From CAWAMR01 sp963783095 (lineage in GTDB: Bacteria > Planctomycetota > Planctomycetia > Gemmatales > Gemmataceae): DNA of 64,000 nt. This document shows, piece by piece, positions 1-12,719 of the stretch; within the stretch, counting starts at the first letter, position 1; the number at the start of each line of letters is the position of its first letter. The DNA is taken from the NCBI GenBank assembly GCA_963783095.1, contig CAWAMR010000014.1:434001-498000 (forward strand), written 5' to 3'. A program made the translations under genes and the position numbers. The notes below the pieces were generated by a model, which did no database searches, was not told where the DNA came from, and saw nothing but the letters and a program-made list of their open reading frames with translations.

Positions 1-1
1 A

Positions 2-736
2 ACCGGCATCCAACTGCAAGAAGGCGTCATCAAGAAAGCCGATGTCGACGGGATGACTTATCCGACCAAACCGTTTGTGCCGGCGGACTACGGTCACGGC
101 TACGAAGGGAAGCCGGCCATCACCATGACGCATCACTGTGCGATGGAATATTGTCGCTGGCTTTCGGCCAAGACGGGGAAGAAGTATAGGCTGCCGACCA
201 AGGCCGAATGGGAGTATGCTGCTCGGGCGGGCACGACCACTGCGTACTTCTTCGGCGATGATCCGGCGAAGTTGAAAGATTATGCCTGGATCAAGGAAAA
301 CTCCGCCGATGCGGACCACGATGACGGCACAACCCATAAAGGGGGGTTGAAGAAGCCCAATCCGTGGGGATTATACGACATCTACGGCAACGTCATGGAA
401 TGGACCCTCGACCAGTACGACAAGAACGCCTACGCGCGCTATTCGAAAAACGCTTTGACCGATTCGCCCGTGATTGTCCCAACGGCAGACAAGTGGGCGC
501 ATGTCTGTCGGGGCGGCCATTTCCGAGATGAGCCGGCGGCCTGTCGAAGTGCGTTTCGGATATCGTCGAATCCCAAGTGGATGCGGCACGATCCCCAGGA
601 GCCTCGAAGTATCTGGTGGCTGACGAAATACGATATTGTTGGTTTGCGTTTGGTTTGTCCAGTTGAAGAGCAGACGGAACTGAAGACCTTGAAGTCCAAG
701 GTCACCAAGCAAAGCAACGATGATTTGGACGATTGA
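2..736 (+). CDS. SUMF1/EgtB/PvdO-family protein, C-terminal part
   Basis: The frame is open from the left edge, so the N-terminus lies outside the window. The visible 244 residues match the C-terminal half of the formylglycine-generating-enzyme-like (SUMF1) fold: YRLPTKAEWEYAARAG, then YDIYGNVMEWT, then CRGGHFRDEPAACRSAFR and a closing VGLRLVCP. The fold is seen in sulfatase-activating enzymes and in many planctomycete proteins of unknown substrate. The cysteine pair of genuine formylglycine-generating enzymes is not visible in the RGG segment, so I would not call it a sulfatase activator. The C-terminal 25 residues are charged and contain no recognised domain. It precedes an oxidoreductase on the same strand with a 90-bp gap. 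Family call is firm, activity unknown. Confidence 0.85.
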   Translation, partial: TGIQLQEGVIKKADVDGMTYPTKPFVPADYGHGYEGKPAITMTHHCAMEYCRWLSAKTGKKYRLPTKAEWEYAARAGTTTAYFFGDDPAKLKDYAWIKENSADADHDDGTTHKGGLKKPNPWGLYDIYGNVMEWTLDQYDKNAYARYSKNALTDSPVIVPTADKWAHVCRGGHFRDEPAACRSAFRISSNPKWMRHDPQEPRSIWWLTKYDIVGLRLVCPVEEQTELKTLKSKVTKQSNDDLDD

Positions 737-826
737 TCTGGCAATCGTCCCTGGCATCGCTCGACCCGTAAGCGCACAACCGAGGGTTGCGTTCTTTTGC
801 CTCTTTCTCTCTCAAGGAGCCTCTCC

Positions 827-2127
827 GTGAACAACGAATCTCAAGGTGTTTTGTATTCCGCCAATCGGCGCGAATTTATTGCCGCAGGCACTGTGACCGC
901 AGCTGCGGCTCTTTTATCTCCCGGCGGCGTGTTCGCTGCGGGAGATGAGGCTATCCGCGTCGGCCTGATCGGCTGCGGCGGTCGCGGCAGCGGCGCTGCC
1001 AAGGACTGTCTGACTGCCGACAAGGGCGTCAAACTGGTCGCAGTGGCGGATGCCTTCGACGACCGCGCCAGGGCGCAGTCAACGGCCTGAAGAAAAACAA
1101 ACAGGTCGGCGGTCAGGTTGATGTGAAGCCCGAAGCAGTCTTCGTCGGTCTGGATGCTTATCAGAAACTCCTCAATTCCGGACTCGTCGATATGGTGATC
1201 CTGGCGACGCCGCCGGGATTCCGACCCTTCCATCTCGAAGCCGCGATCAAAGCCAACAAGCACGTCTTTTGTGAAAAACCCGTGGCGGTCGATGGTCCGG
1301 GTATCCGCAAGGTTTATGAAGTGTACGAAGAAGCCCTCAAAAAGAAACGAGTGATCGTCGCCGGCACTCAACGCCGACATCAGAAAGGCTACCAGGAAAC
1401 ACTCAAGGCCGTAAAAGACGGGGCGATCGGCGACATCGTGGCCGCACGGTGTTCGTGGAACGGCGACGGCATCTGGTTCAACAAACGCGCCGAAGGGATG
1501 ACCGACGTCGTTTATCAACTCAGGAATTGGTATCACTTCGTTTGGCTATGCGGCGACCAGATCACGGAACAACACGTCCACAATCTCGACGTGATCAACT
1601 GGGCGATGGGAACTCATCCCATTCGCGCCACCGGCATCGGCGGACGATCCTCAGCACGTCCGGGCGGCGCTACCCCCGATGTCAACGTATTCGGTCACAT
1701 CTTCGACCATTTCGCGGTCGAATACGATTACCCCAACGGCGTGAGGATGTTCAGCTACTGCCGGCACTTCCCAAATACACCCAGCGATGTCTCCGAGATG
1801 TTGATCGGGACCAAGGGTGTGTGCAAGGTCAACGAATATAACATTAACCGCAAGCGCGTCGGCGAAGATAATGAGAATCCCTACGTGCAGGAACACATCG
1901 ACTTAATTCAGGCGATTCGAAGCGGCAAGGAACTCAACGAACTGAAGAATGTTGCCGACAGCACGATGACTGCAATCCTGGGTCGGATGGCGACCTACAC
2001 CGGGCAGGTGATCAAGTGGGAAGATGCGGTCGCCTCGAAAGACGAGACGATGCCGAAGAATTTGACGTTCGATACCCCCTTGAAGACGCCTCCGGTGGCC
2101 GTGCCGGGGACGACGAAGTTTGTTTAG
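827..2127 (+). CDS. Gfo/Idh/MocA-family oxidoreductase, Tat-exported (frameshift)
   Basis: NAD(P)-dependent sugar or inositol dehydrogenase family. The start is GTG at 827, 7 nt after AAGGAG (814-819). A twin-arginine leader (NRREFIAAG, then an Ala-rich core) precedes the Rossmann motif GLIGCGGRGSGA. The family lysine motif EKPVAVDGPG follows at about 1270. The reading frame changes near 1070, where AGGGCGC would restore the protein if it were AGGGGCGC; that is one G missing from a run. After the break the protein continues to 2127 without damage, giving about 433 residues. Exported Gfo/Idh proteins are numerous in planctomycetes and usually lack a known substrate. Confidence 0.85.
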
Positions 2128-2173
2128 GGCGTGGTCAAGCCTTATTTTTGGGGTGATGTCGAATCGGTCGCTG

Positions 2174-2806
2174 GTCTTTACCTTGAAGAGGTTGGATACC
2201 CAAAGCCCAGGGTCGCCGTACTCGGCACACCATGGGTCAAGGGTCGGCATCCCCTCCCAGTTGAACCGCGAAGCGATTGTACAACGCGGGATGCTTTCCA
2301 TAACCGCTTCGCGGTACATCGACCAACACACCCTGGAAGTTCAACACATTGGCGACCGCATCGTATTACCTTGCCGCGCACAACCCCGCACCAAGCGATT
2401 TACCATACGCCAAGGCCAGCATACAACAAAGGCCCAAACGATAGAATTCATAAGGCGAAACCCTAAGCTGCCAGAGAGATCGTCAATAAGCCCGAGTTCA
2501 TATAGAATTATTTGCGGAAACATAAGAATATAGAAAACTATATTTAGGATTGGCAAGAATTGCTCAGGACCAAACAGACTCAAGCCAAAAGTAATTATTT
2601 CCAGCATTGGACAGGCACATAGATTGAATATCATCAATATGATGATCGTCAATTTCACGCTCGGTTGGTTCATGACCTAAGTTCCTCATCGAACGTCTTG
2701 CAAATCGCAGATTACTTGAGAAGTTTAGATGTCCATTGAGTGGACCCCAATAACCCGCGGGGGCGACCCCGGCATTGGGTATCCAACCTATTCGAAGTAA
2801 AGATAC
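2174..2806. repeat. Inverted-repeat cassette of about 630 bp around a membrane ORF
   Basis: Bases 2174-2218 and 2762-2806 are inverted copies of each other: roughly 45 nt with fewer than ten mismatches, sharing GGTTGGATACCCAA and GGGTCGCC. A third relative of the inner part lies at 25513-25550. The segment between the arms carries one plausible minus-strand ORF (2341-2673). The arrangement resembles a small non-autonomous mobile unit or a dispersed intergenic repeat with a captured gene. No transposase is visible. Confidence 0.5.
2341..2673 (-). CDS. Small hypothetical membrane protein
   Basis: 110 residues, strongly hydrophobic, with at least three probable membrane segments (around residues 8-22, 40-60 and 77-92). 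The ATG at 2673 is preceded on the minus strand by GAGG about nine bases upstream, which supports real translation. It has an early cysteine (ILMIFNLCAC) that could be a weak lipobox. I do not recognise a family. It sits alone inside the 2174-2806 inverted repeats, so it may be cargo of that unit. The rest of the 2128-2893 gap shows no other convincing gene. Confidence 0.45.
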   Translation of the reverse strand: MNQPSVKLTIIILMIFNLCACPMLEIITFGLSLFGPEQFLPILNIVFYILMFPQIILYELGLIDDLSGSLGFRLMNSIVWAFVVCWPWRMVNRLVRGCARQGNTMRSPMC

Positions 2807-2893
2807 CCCTATTCCCAGACTCAAGATCATATACCCCAATTTCTAGCCTTGACGACACTTCAGAGATACTCTCGAAGTGTTCCGACCTGCATT

Positions 2894-4679
2894 TCAAAGC
2901 GAACGCAGAAACATCAACAAGTTCGCCAGTTCATCGCTGGACAATTCCTTTTTGATTTGATGCCGATGCTTGGTGAACACCTCTTCCAGTGCGCCGGCAC
3001 GGTTGTCGTGGAAATACGGCCCGCCGTGGCCGACGCCGCGCAGCGATGGCGGATTATACGACCGATGATCCAGTTCATCGGCCAGTCCTACATCGTACGT
3101 TCCCGCCGATGTGTATAGTGGCGGCACATGACAGGTGCTGCATCCGAGTCGGGCGAAGAGTTCATTGCCCTTGCCGATGGCATCCTTGGTCGTCGGCGTC
3201 TGAGGGGCCAGCGGAGGAGGCGGCGACAAAGTCCGCAGGAATGCCTCCAGGTCTTGCACCTCATCATCCTTGGATTTTGCCCCACGCATCGTGACCGCAA
3301 GGGATTTCCTTACCTGCTCCTTGAGATCACTCACACCCCCATTCCAGGCCCAGGGCGCGGTTTCGTTGACACCCAAAAGACTCAGCACCCGCTTGGGTGT
3401 ACCAAAAGTTCCATCGCTCAGGTTGTCGTTCAAGAGGCCGTTGGTGTGGCCATCCACATGACAACTGTTACAACTCAGCCAGCCTTCGAGCGATTTGCCG
3501 GCATCGTAAAACAGCAATTCGCCGCGCTCGCTTGGCATCAACTTTGGCCGCTTGCCCAGGGAGATTTCTGCGGTCTTCACTTTCCGTTTGAAATCGATGA
3601 CCGTGATGCTATCGGCGAAAGTATTGGCGATGAAGGCCCGCTCACCGGCGCTGTCGAGGATCACGGCCGTGGGCCGGCGGCCCACTTCCAAGTAGCTCCA
3701 GTCTTTCTTTTCGGTCCCGATTGCAACTTCACCGACTCCGGCAAGAGTCACAATGATCCTGCCATCGCCGGCAACCGCGACGGCGGCAGGATCACCGGTT
3801 CCATGATCGGGCTCTCCCAGAGGAAAGAGCCGGCTACCGGTAAGCAAGTCGGCATCGGGCTTCAACAGGGCAGCACGCGATAGCGAACGCAGGTAGTTAA
3901 CCATCAGATTGCCCCAGTGGATGTCTGGATGACTGGTGTGGGCGTTGGCATGTAAGACCTGGTGGGTCAGGAACAGCTTTTCTCCATCGCCACTCCACGC
4001 CAGTCCGCGAATTTGATGACCGGGCAATGTTCTTACCGAGTCAACCATCCCCTTGACCACATCCACGACCGCGAGCTTTCCTCCAAACGCATCGGCGACG
4101 ATCACCTTGTCGGTCTTTGGTATGGGGAGCTGTAAACGGGGAGCGAAGGGTAATTCGATCGAATGCTTGATTGCAGGCCTTTTCTCATCCTGGTCTTTGC
4201 GGATGAAATCAACGACGGTCAGTTTCCTGGCCCACAGCGACGTTACCAGACATTGCCGGCCATCTGCTGCCATGCGCACGCTGACCGGCGAATTTGGGAC
4301 AGACAACCTGGCTGCGATGCGGAGATTCGGGCCGGTGCGCAAGAACGAGCAACTCGTTCGATTGTTCATCAACCACCAGCAGGCGTTTTTCATCCGGCAT
4401 CAAGCACATGTCGGCGAGCTTTCGGCCCACCGAAGTCTCGGCGACGAGCCGGCCCTTGCCGACATCGATGGTCGTGATTGTCCCAGCGGTACGGTTGGCC
4501 ACGAAAAGCGTTTGGCCACCATCGGCGAGGGCCAGAGCCACCGGGCGTCGTAGACGCTCGGCCAATGGTTCCTTTTCGTTGGGAAGCCCATCCGTCGAAG
4601 GCGTCGACCCAATCAAAAAGGCACAACCCACGAGGATCGCGACGAAATATGCCCAGCGGTGGAAGGATTGCAAACGCAC
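2894..4679 (-). CDS. YncE-like beta-propeller/di-haem cytochrome c (frameshift)
   Basis: An N-terminal membrane anchor (WAYFVAILVGCAFLIG) is followed by propeller blades (TLFVANRTAGTITTIDVG) and a C-terminal MauG-like region with two haem-binding motifs, CNSCH and CSTCH. A distal motif PSLRGVGHGGPYFHDNRA is typical of the di-haem peroxidase-like family. The start is GTG at 4679, with GGAG six bases upstream. The frame changes near 4330-4345; removing one base there joins the two halves smoothly. It starts 11 bp after the stop of the S41 protein and is very likely co-transcribed with it. Likely role: periplasmic electron transfer or a redox sensor; substrate unknown. Confidence 0.8.
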
Positions 4680-4690
4680 GATCAGCTCCT

Positions 4691-6121
4691 TTATCGCCTG
4701 ATTCCCGACCGCAGGATTTCCAAAGCCTTCACCAGTTGTACGTCCTCGGGTGGAGACCCTTTGGCGGGGGCATCGGGCGACATCTGCTGATTGTGCCACA
4801 CCAATAGGGACATAGATTTTTCCCGACCCAGCGGAACGACGTGATCCGGCGAGACGGGTTTCCAGACAGCCCTTTGCGCATCCTTGCCGGCGACCGCTCG
4901 CTCGAGCCGGCCTGTAGGAAGTTTCATCCCGCCCAGATCGTCGGGTAGAAGAAATAGTGTGGTCACAACACCATCGCCTTCACTTGCAGTGCCGACGACG
5001 ACGGCCCGGTGGTTGTCTTTGAGCGCAGCTGCGATGAACTCGGCCGATCCGCGTGAGAACTCGTTAACCAAAACCACGAGCGGAATGTCCCGCAAGATAC
5101 AATCCCGATCGGCGCGGAAATCTTTGATTCGTCCCTTGTTGTCGTGGAGCCTCCACATCAGGCCGCCGTCGAGCAACTCATCCGCCGTCAATGCTGCCGA
5201 TTGGACGTCGTCGCCGAGGTTGCCGCGCAGATCGAGCACCAGGCCCTTCGCACCGTCTTCGAGTAGGTTTTTTTCGATTTTGCGAAGCTCGCCCGGCGTG
5301 CTGGGCAGAACGCCTGCAAGTCTGACATAAGCGATCGGCTCCCCGGTGTCGACCCGATACTGCCAGCGATCTTCTGCCGAGCGCCGGAAGCCAACCACCG
5401 TCTCAAACGGCACCGGCCCCCGGGTGACCTTGAGCACACGGGCCTCTTTCTCGCCAGGCTGTTGAACCTTCATCATGACGGCAGTACCTTCCAGACCGCG
5501 CAGCCTTTGCACGGCATCGACCAATTTCATGTCCTTGGTGTTGACGCCATCGATTTCCATGATTAGATCACCCGATCTTCCACCCGCTTTTCGCAATGGG
5601 CCACGTAGCAAGGCGATGACGATTTGCGGCCGAGCCTCCTTTGCGTCGAATTTGAGTTGAATACCGGTACCGACGTAGCGGTTGGCAGCAGACTGGTCGA
5701 GTACACGAGCCTCAGCTGCCGGGATGAGATCGACGTGTCCAGGCAGGCGCTGCAAAAGCCCTTGAATAAATTGGGTCTGGAGCCGAGTTGACGCGGTGTT
5801 GGGCTGGCCCTCGAACTTCGGCCAACTCTCTTTCAAGAAAGCAAGGTATTGTTCCCCGGTCGAAAGGCCTGAAACTCGCCGACTCAGGTCGGCCGGGGGC
5901 TTAACGCCAGCGTGAAGGTAGAGAGCCTTGACGCCGCCCAGAAACATTTCCTGGAGTGTCGGCGGATCGATGTGGTGATCCATTACCAGAGTGGTGATCT
6001 TCTGGAAACGGTCGAAGCATAACTGCGCTGTGTCGAGCTTGGCGGGTTCGTCAGCGGAAGAATCCGCCGACAACACGAGGAACAGCATCAGCGAGCCGAC
6101 GATTCGTGGATAATGCGGCAT
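4691..6121 (-). CDS. S41-family peptidase-like protein with PDZ domain
   Basis: About 476 residues: a signal peptide (IVGSLMLFLVLSADSSADE), a PDZ-like segment (GDLIMEIDGVNTKDMKLVDA), then the C-terminal processing protease fold (GLVLDLRGNLGDD and GSAEFIAAALKDN). The start is ATG at 6121, with GAGG upstream; a longer upstream start would spoil the signal peptide. The usual catalytic SAxE serine motif reads GSAEF, and the usual FGKG lysine is replaced by EGDG (Asp383). Activity is therefore doubtful although the fold is clear. First gene of a two-gene unit with the cytochrome-type protein. Confidence 0.85.
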   Translation of the reverse strand: MPHYPRIVGSLMLFLVLSADSSADEPAKLDTAQLCFDRFQKITTLVMDHHIDPPTLQEMFLGGVKALYLHAGVKPPADLSRRVSGLSTGEQYLAFLKESWPKFEGQPNTASTRLQTQFIQGLLQRLPGHVDLIPAAEARVLDQSAANRYVGTGIQLKFDAKEARPQIVIALLRGPLRKAGGRSGDLIMEIDGVNTKDMKLVDAVQRLRGLEGTAVMMKVQQPGEKEARVLKVTRGPVPFETVVGFRRSAEDRWQYRVDTGEPIAYVRLAGVLPSTPGELRKIEKNLLEDGAKGLVLDLRGNLGDDVQSAALTADELLDGGLMWRLHDNKGRIKDFRADRDCILRDIPLVVLVNEFSRGSAEFIAAALKDNHRAVVVGTASEGDGVVTTLFLLPDDLGGMKLPTGRLERAVAGKDAQRAVWKPVSPDHVVPLGREKSMSLLVWHNQQMSPDAPAKGSPPEDVQLVKALEILRSGIRR

Positions 6122-6223
6122 GGTTGCAATCCTCAAATCTATAGAGGGGATAATAGAAAAATGCGGGTCTGCGCAGGATTCAAGTAAACGGTCACTTTCG
6201 CAGATCCAGCTTTGTAGGGCCAA

Positions 6224-6700
6224 CTAATCCGTGGTGTTCGGAGTAGCATGGCCAGCGGCGCGCTGTTTTCGGTTAGCAGAACCCCTTCGCTCGGCGGTAG
6301 TTATTCGATAATGCTTGTCAAATGACATAGGACTACCGTCAAGGTTATCATCGTTATCCGAAGCGGTGAAGCTCAATCGTTCGGTCGCTGCCTGCAGACG
6401 TTAGAACGCCATTGTTGTGGTTTTGGGTCATCTGTGTTGTTTTACTATAACGCAGGCTGATCGCACCTGGCAACACTTTAGCCTTGCTGCAGAATCCGTT
6501 TCGGGGAAACTTTCCAGAGTCGATGGGCGCATTTGTGCCAAACGTCGGCATTGCGCCCGCCAGACCATTGACGCTGTGATGGTTTCCTGGACTCGCTGTT
6601 GACCTTGACCGACGGTTCTGAGACAGTAAATTCACATTTGCTTGAATAACACGGCATGGTCGCCAAACCAAGTGCAGGGATTGCCAGTCCTTTGCTCAGA
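6224..6700. other. Gene-free interval
   Basis: Short overlapping frames occur on both strands but none has a plausible start, composition or recognisable motif. I see no hairpin terminator or repeat in this part. Confidence 0.5.
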
Positions 6701-6709
6701 GTAGCCACC

Positions 6710-6955
6710 ATGATCCGAAGCGCCGTTCTCCGGGGCCTCGACGTTTTTCCTGTCGAAATCGAAGTGGGCTTAAACCGAACTCGTGACAGTTTTTGCATCT
6801 TTGGATTGGGGCGAAAGGAGGTTCAAGAAAGCAGACACCGCCTCCAAAACGCCCTGCAGGCTAGTGGTTACCATTGGCCGGAAGGAGCGATCACTATCAA
6901 CTTGGACCCCGCCGATGTCCCGAAGAGCGGAACAAGTTTGGATTGGGTTGGGTCG
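6710..6955 (+). pseudogene. ComM/YifB (Mg-chelatase-like ATPase) N-terminal remnant
   Basis: An ATG at 6710 opens about 80 residues that resemble the N-terminal domain of the ComM/YifB family: LRGLDVFPVEIEVGLNRT, a VQESRHRLQNALQASGYHWP helix, then ITINLDPADVPKSGTSLD. Intact family members of about 500 residues continue with a conserved segment and Walker A/B motifs. Here similarity stops near 6955 and the sequence enters a terminator-like hairpin. It is a 5' fragment, probably left by a deletion. The call rests on motif memory only. Confidence 0.55.
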
Positions 6956-6966
6956 CATAAACAAGA

Positions 6967-6993
6967 AGCCCTCTGGGGAAGCGCCAGAGGGCT
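6967..6993 (-). terminator. Hairpin terminator of the beta-helix gene
   Basis: AGCCCTCTGG and CCAGAGGGCT pair perfectly across a short loop. It lies 34 bp beyond the stop of the 7027-9000 minus-strand gene, and a moderately T-rich tract follows on the minus strand. Confidence 0.6.
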
Positions 6994-7026
6994 AAGTTAT
7001 TCGATCTGTGTTTAGCGTTCTCAGCC

Positions 7027-9000
7027 TTAAACGCTCGCAACATAACTGTTGGTGACGTTAAACGTGCCGATGTTGTAGACCTCACCGTACCCGGGAACCT
7101 CGTCCGTATTCCCGGAAATGGATGACTGTTGCACTGTCATGGTACCTCCATTGGCGATGCCTCCGCCAACATATGCCTGGTTGCCGTTCAGGCTGGCATT
7201 GCTGATGTACACAGTGCCGGTAGCATAGTTAATGATGCCGCCGCCATCCTGCGCACCGTTGTTTGTGATGGACCCATTGGTGAACGTCAGCGAGCCTGCA
7301 TTGGCGATCGCGCCGCCGTCGAAGGCCGCGTTGCCGTTGAACGAGATGTTGCTGATGGTCACTGTGCCGCCCGCGATGTTCATACCGCCGCCAACACCGG
7401 TTGGTACAGTGTTGTCGTCAACGCTGGCGTTACTCAAATTCAGTGTGCCGCCGTTGATGTTGAAGCCACCGCCGCCATTAATGGCTGAATTGTTGTTGAT
7501 CTGGGCATTGCTTACGGTCAAATTGCCGTTGCTATAGAACCCGCCGCCCCATAGTGCACTGTTTTGGTCCACGTTGCCGTTGCTGAACGTCACCGTCGAA
7601 CCGCTCTGCACGAAGATGCCGCCGCCATTTGTTGGCGCCGAGTTATCGCTCACATTGCTGTTGGTGATGCTTCCCGACGAATTGGCAGCGAAGTACAACG
7701 CGCCGCCAGACCCGCTTGTTGTTTTGTTTTGTGTGAAGTTGTCGCTATTGGCTTTGAAGGAGACTCCCGCTGCGATGTAAACGCCTCCACCGTCGTGAAC
7801 AGCGGTATTCCCGGAGAGAGTGCTGTCGACAAGCGTCAATGCTGAGCCGACATCGCTGTCGATGGCACCGCCCGTATTCAAGGTGCTGTTATTCGTGAAA
7901 GTGCTGGACGAGATGGTCGCGCTTGCGGAACTGTAAATGCCGCCGCCGCCGGATCCGCTGCTCTGGGCGGAATTATTCGTGAAGGTGCTGGACGAGACTG
8001 CAAGCGATCCGAAGCTGGCGATGCCGCCTCCCGTGCTCGCGGCGACGTTACCGGTGAAGCTGGAGCTGTTGACCGTCAAGTTCCCACTATTTTCGATACC
8101 ACCACCACCGCCCAAGTCGACATTGCCACTCGAGAACGAGCTGCTGGAAACCGTGAGGGTGCCGGCATTGGCGATGCCGCCGCCGCCAAACGCGCTATCC
8201 TTGCTGAAGCTGCTGTTCGAGACAGTTGCCTTGCCGGACAGGACATTGATTCCACCGCCGTACCCGGCACCCGCGCTGTCGTTGGTGAAGGTGCTGTTGG
8301 CAACGGTCAAGGTGCCCGAACTTTGAATGCCGGCACCATCGACCGCGCTGTTGCCATTAAAAGCGCTGTTGTTGATATTCGCCGTTGCGCCGCCTTCATT
8401 GTCGATGCCGCCCCCCCCGTTGGCTCCGGTGTTATTCGAGAAAGTGCTGCCGGAGACATTGACGGTTCCGAAGTTATCGATGCCGCCACCTTCGACACCG
8501 AAGTTTGAGGAAAAGGTGCTGCCGGTCACATTCAAAGTGCCGAAATTCAGGACGCCGCCGCCGTGGCCCGAATTATCCTGGTTCGCCGGCCCGGTGCCGT
8601 TTGCAATTTTTACATCTTTCAGGTTTAGCGTGTGACCAGCTGCCACTTCCAGGACACGGGATGTATTGTTGCCGCTGATCTCGATGTCCGATCCGCCCTG
8701 CGACACAATCGTCAAGTTCTTGTTGATCAGCAGTTCGCCCTGCGTAAGAACGATTCCAGTCGATTGCAGTTTGCTGGACAGCACAATGGTATCGCCATTG
8801 CTGGCATGGCCGATGTCGTACCGCAGTGTACCAGCTTGCGACGCACTGTCGGCACTACTGGTAACCAGCCAGGTGGAGGGAACCGTTCGTTCCTCGAGGA
8901 ATTCCAAGTTGAGGCACCGGTGCCCCTTGTTTAGGGGCGACTTCTGGTTGGTTTTTCGAGAAGTTCGCGAATGAAGCCATTTTGAAATCGATACGAGCAT
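7027..9000 (-). CDS. Secreted right-handed beta-helix protein
   Basis: 657 residues built almost entirely of short parallel-beta-helix repeats, rich in Gly, Ser, Asn and Thr (units such as NSTFTNN followed by GGGI). The composition resembles polymorphic outer membrane protein and choice-of-anchor families. Near the N-terminus, residues 32-42 read LEFLEERTVPS. This is a form of the LExLExRxxPS motif found on many large planctomycete surface proteins, probably part of an unusual export or anchoring signal. The frame is intact from ATG 9000 to the stop. The C-terminus has no obvious anchor. Likely a cell-surface or secreted adhesin-like protein; ligand unknown. Confidence 0.8.
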   Translation of the reverse strand: MLVSISKWLHSRTSRKTNQKSPLNKGHRCLNLEFLEERTVPSTWLVTSSADSASQAGTLRYDIGHASNGDTIVLSSKLQSTGIVLTQGELLINKNLTIVSQGGSDIEISGNNTSRVLEVAAGHTLNLKDVKIANGTGPANQDNSGHGGGVLNFGTLNVTGSTFSSNFGVEGGGIDNFGTVNVSGSTFSNNTGANGGGGIDNEGGATANINNSAFNGNSAVDGAGIQSSGTLTVANSTFTNDSAGAGYGGGINVLSGKATVSNSSFSKDSAFGGGGIANAGTLTVSSSSFSSGNVDLGGGGGIENSGNLTVNSSSFTGNVAASTGGGIASFGSLAVSSSTFTNNSAQSSGSGGGGIYSSASATISSSTFTNNSTLNTGGAIDSDVGSALTLVDSTLSGNTAVHDGGGVYIAAGVSFKANSDNFTQNKTTSGSGGALYFAANSSGSITNSNVSDNSAPTNGGGIFVQSGSTVTFSNGNVDQNSALWGGGFYSNGNLTVSNAQINNNSAINGGGGFNINGGTLNLSNASVDDNTVPTGVGGGMNIAGGTVTISNISFNGNAAFDGGAIANAGSLTFTNGSITNNGAQDGGGIINYATGTVYISNASLNGNQAYVGGGIANGGTMTVQQSSISGNTDEVPGYGEVYNIGTFNVTNSYVASV

Positions 9001-9169
9001 GCTAGACCTCGACCTTTTCTTTGAGGGGGTGGTAATTATCGAGTCGGGACTTCCCTGGTCTGGCGAGGGAAAACACTTGCCCTCGGCATGAGATAATCTG
9101 AAAATGGACGCTGCGGATGGTCATGCCCGTGAAAGTTTTTTCCAAATAGCTGTGAGCGGGAGCGGAGCG

Positions 9170-9739
9170 ATGGAAGACACGAGCAACAATCCGACCCCAG
9201 AACCAATCCGGTCGGCTGAGGAACTCTTACCGGAAGTATACGCGGAGCTGCGCCGTCTGGCAGCGGCGCTGACCGGCAAACTTCAGCCTGGACAGACCCT
9301 TCAACCGACTGCCTTGGTCCATGAGGCCTACCTGCGCTTGGTGAAGAACCAGGATCCCGGCTGGGCAGGGCGCCGACACTTTTTCGGGGCCGCTGCCCAG
9401 GGCATGCGCGAGATCCTCATCGAGCAAGCACGCCGCAAGGACAGCCGCAAGCACGGCGGGGCGCACACCGCGTCGAGTTGTTCGAAGGTATGGCCCTGAT
9501 CCAGCCCCCGGCCGACGATCTGCTGGCGCTGGATGAGGCGATCGAGCAGCTTCGGGCCGAAAAGCCGCACATGGCGGAGGTCGTCATGCTGCGCTACTTC
9601 ACGGGCCTGAGCGTGGAGGAGACCGCCGACGTGATCGGCCGATCGGTTAGCAGCGTCACGCGCGACTGGCGTTTTGCCCGCGCCTGGCTGGCTGGGCATC
9701 TGGGCGACCGTGCTCCGACCGATCCGGAGGAGGGGGCAG

Positions 9740-9747
<8 letters not shown>
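9170..9747 (+). CDS. ECF-type RNA polymerase sigma factor (frameshift)
   Basis: Planctomycete ECF sigma of the Sigma70_ECF (PF07638) type. Region 2 is represented by LVHEAYLRLV and RRHFFGAAAQGMREILIEQA; region 4 by MLRYFTGLSVEETADVIG and SSVTRDWRFARAWL. The frame changes near 9465 in GGCGGGGCGC; one extra G would restore KHGG..HRVEL, as in family members. The start is ATG at 9170 with a nearby GGAG. The end overlaps the kinase start by 8 bp, so the two are translationally coupled. The kinase may control this sigma or its regulon, which is a common arrangement in this phylum. Confidence 0.85.
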
Positions 9748-12675
<2,928 letters not shown>

Positions 12676-12719
12676 CGTTTGCGGCTTCCTCGGTTGGTTA
12701 TCGTCTGCAAAAAGTTCTC

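Noticed and set aside
371..834. Minus-strand frames opposite the SUMF1 gene
   Set aside because: Shadows of the plus-strand gene; Arg/Ser-rich and without any motif.
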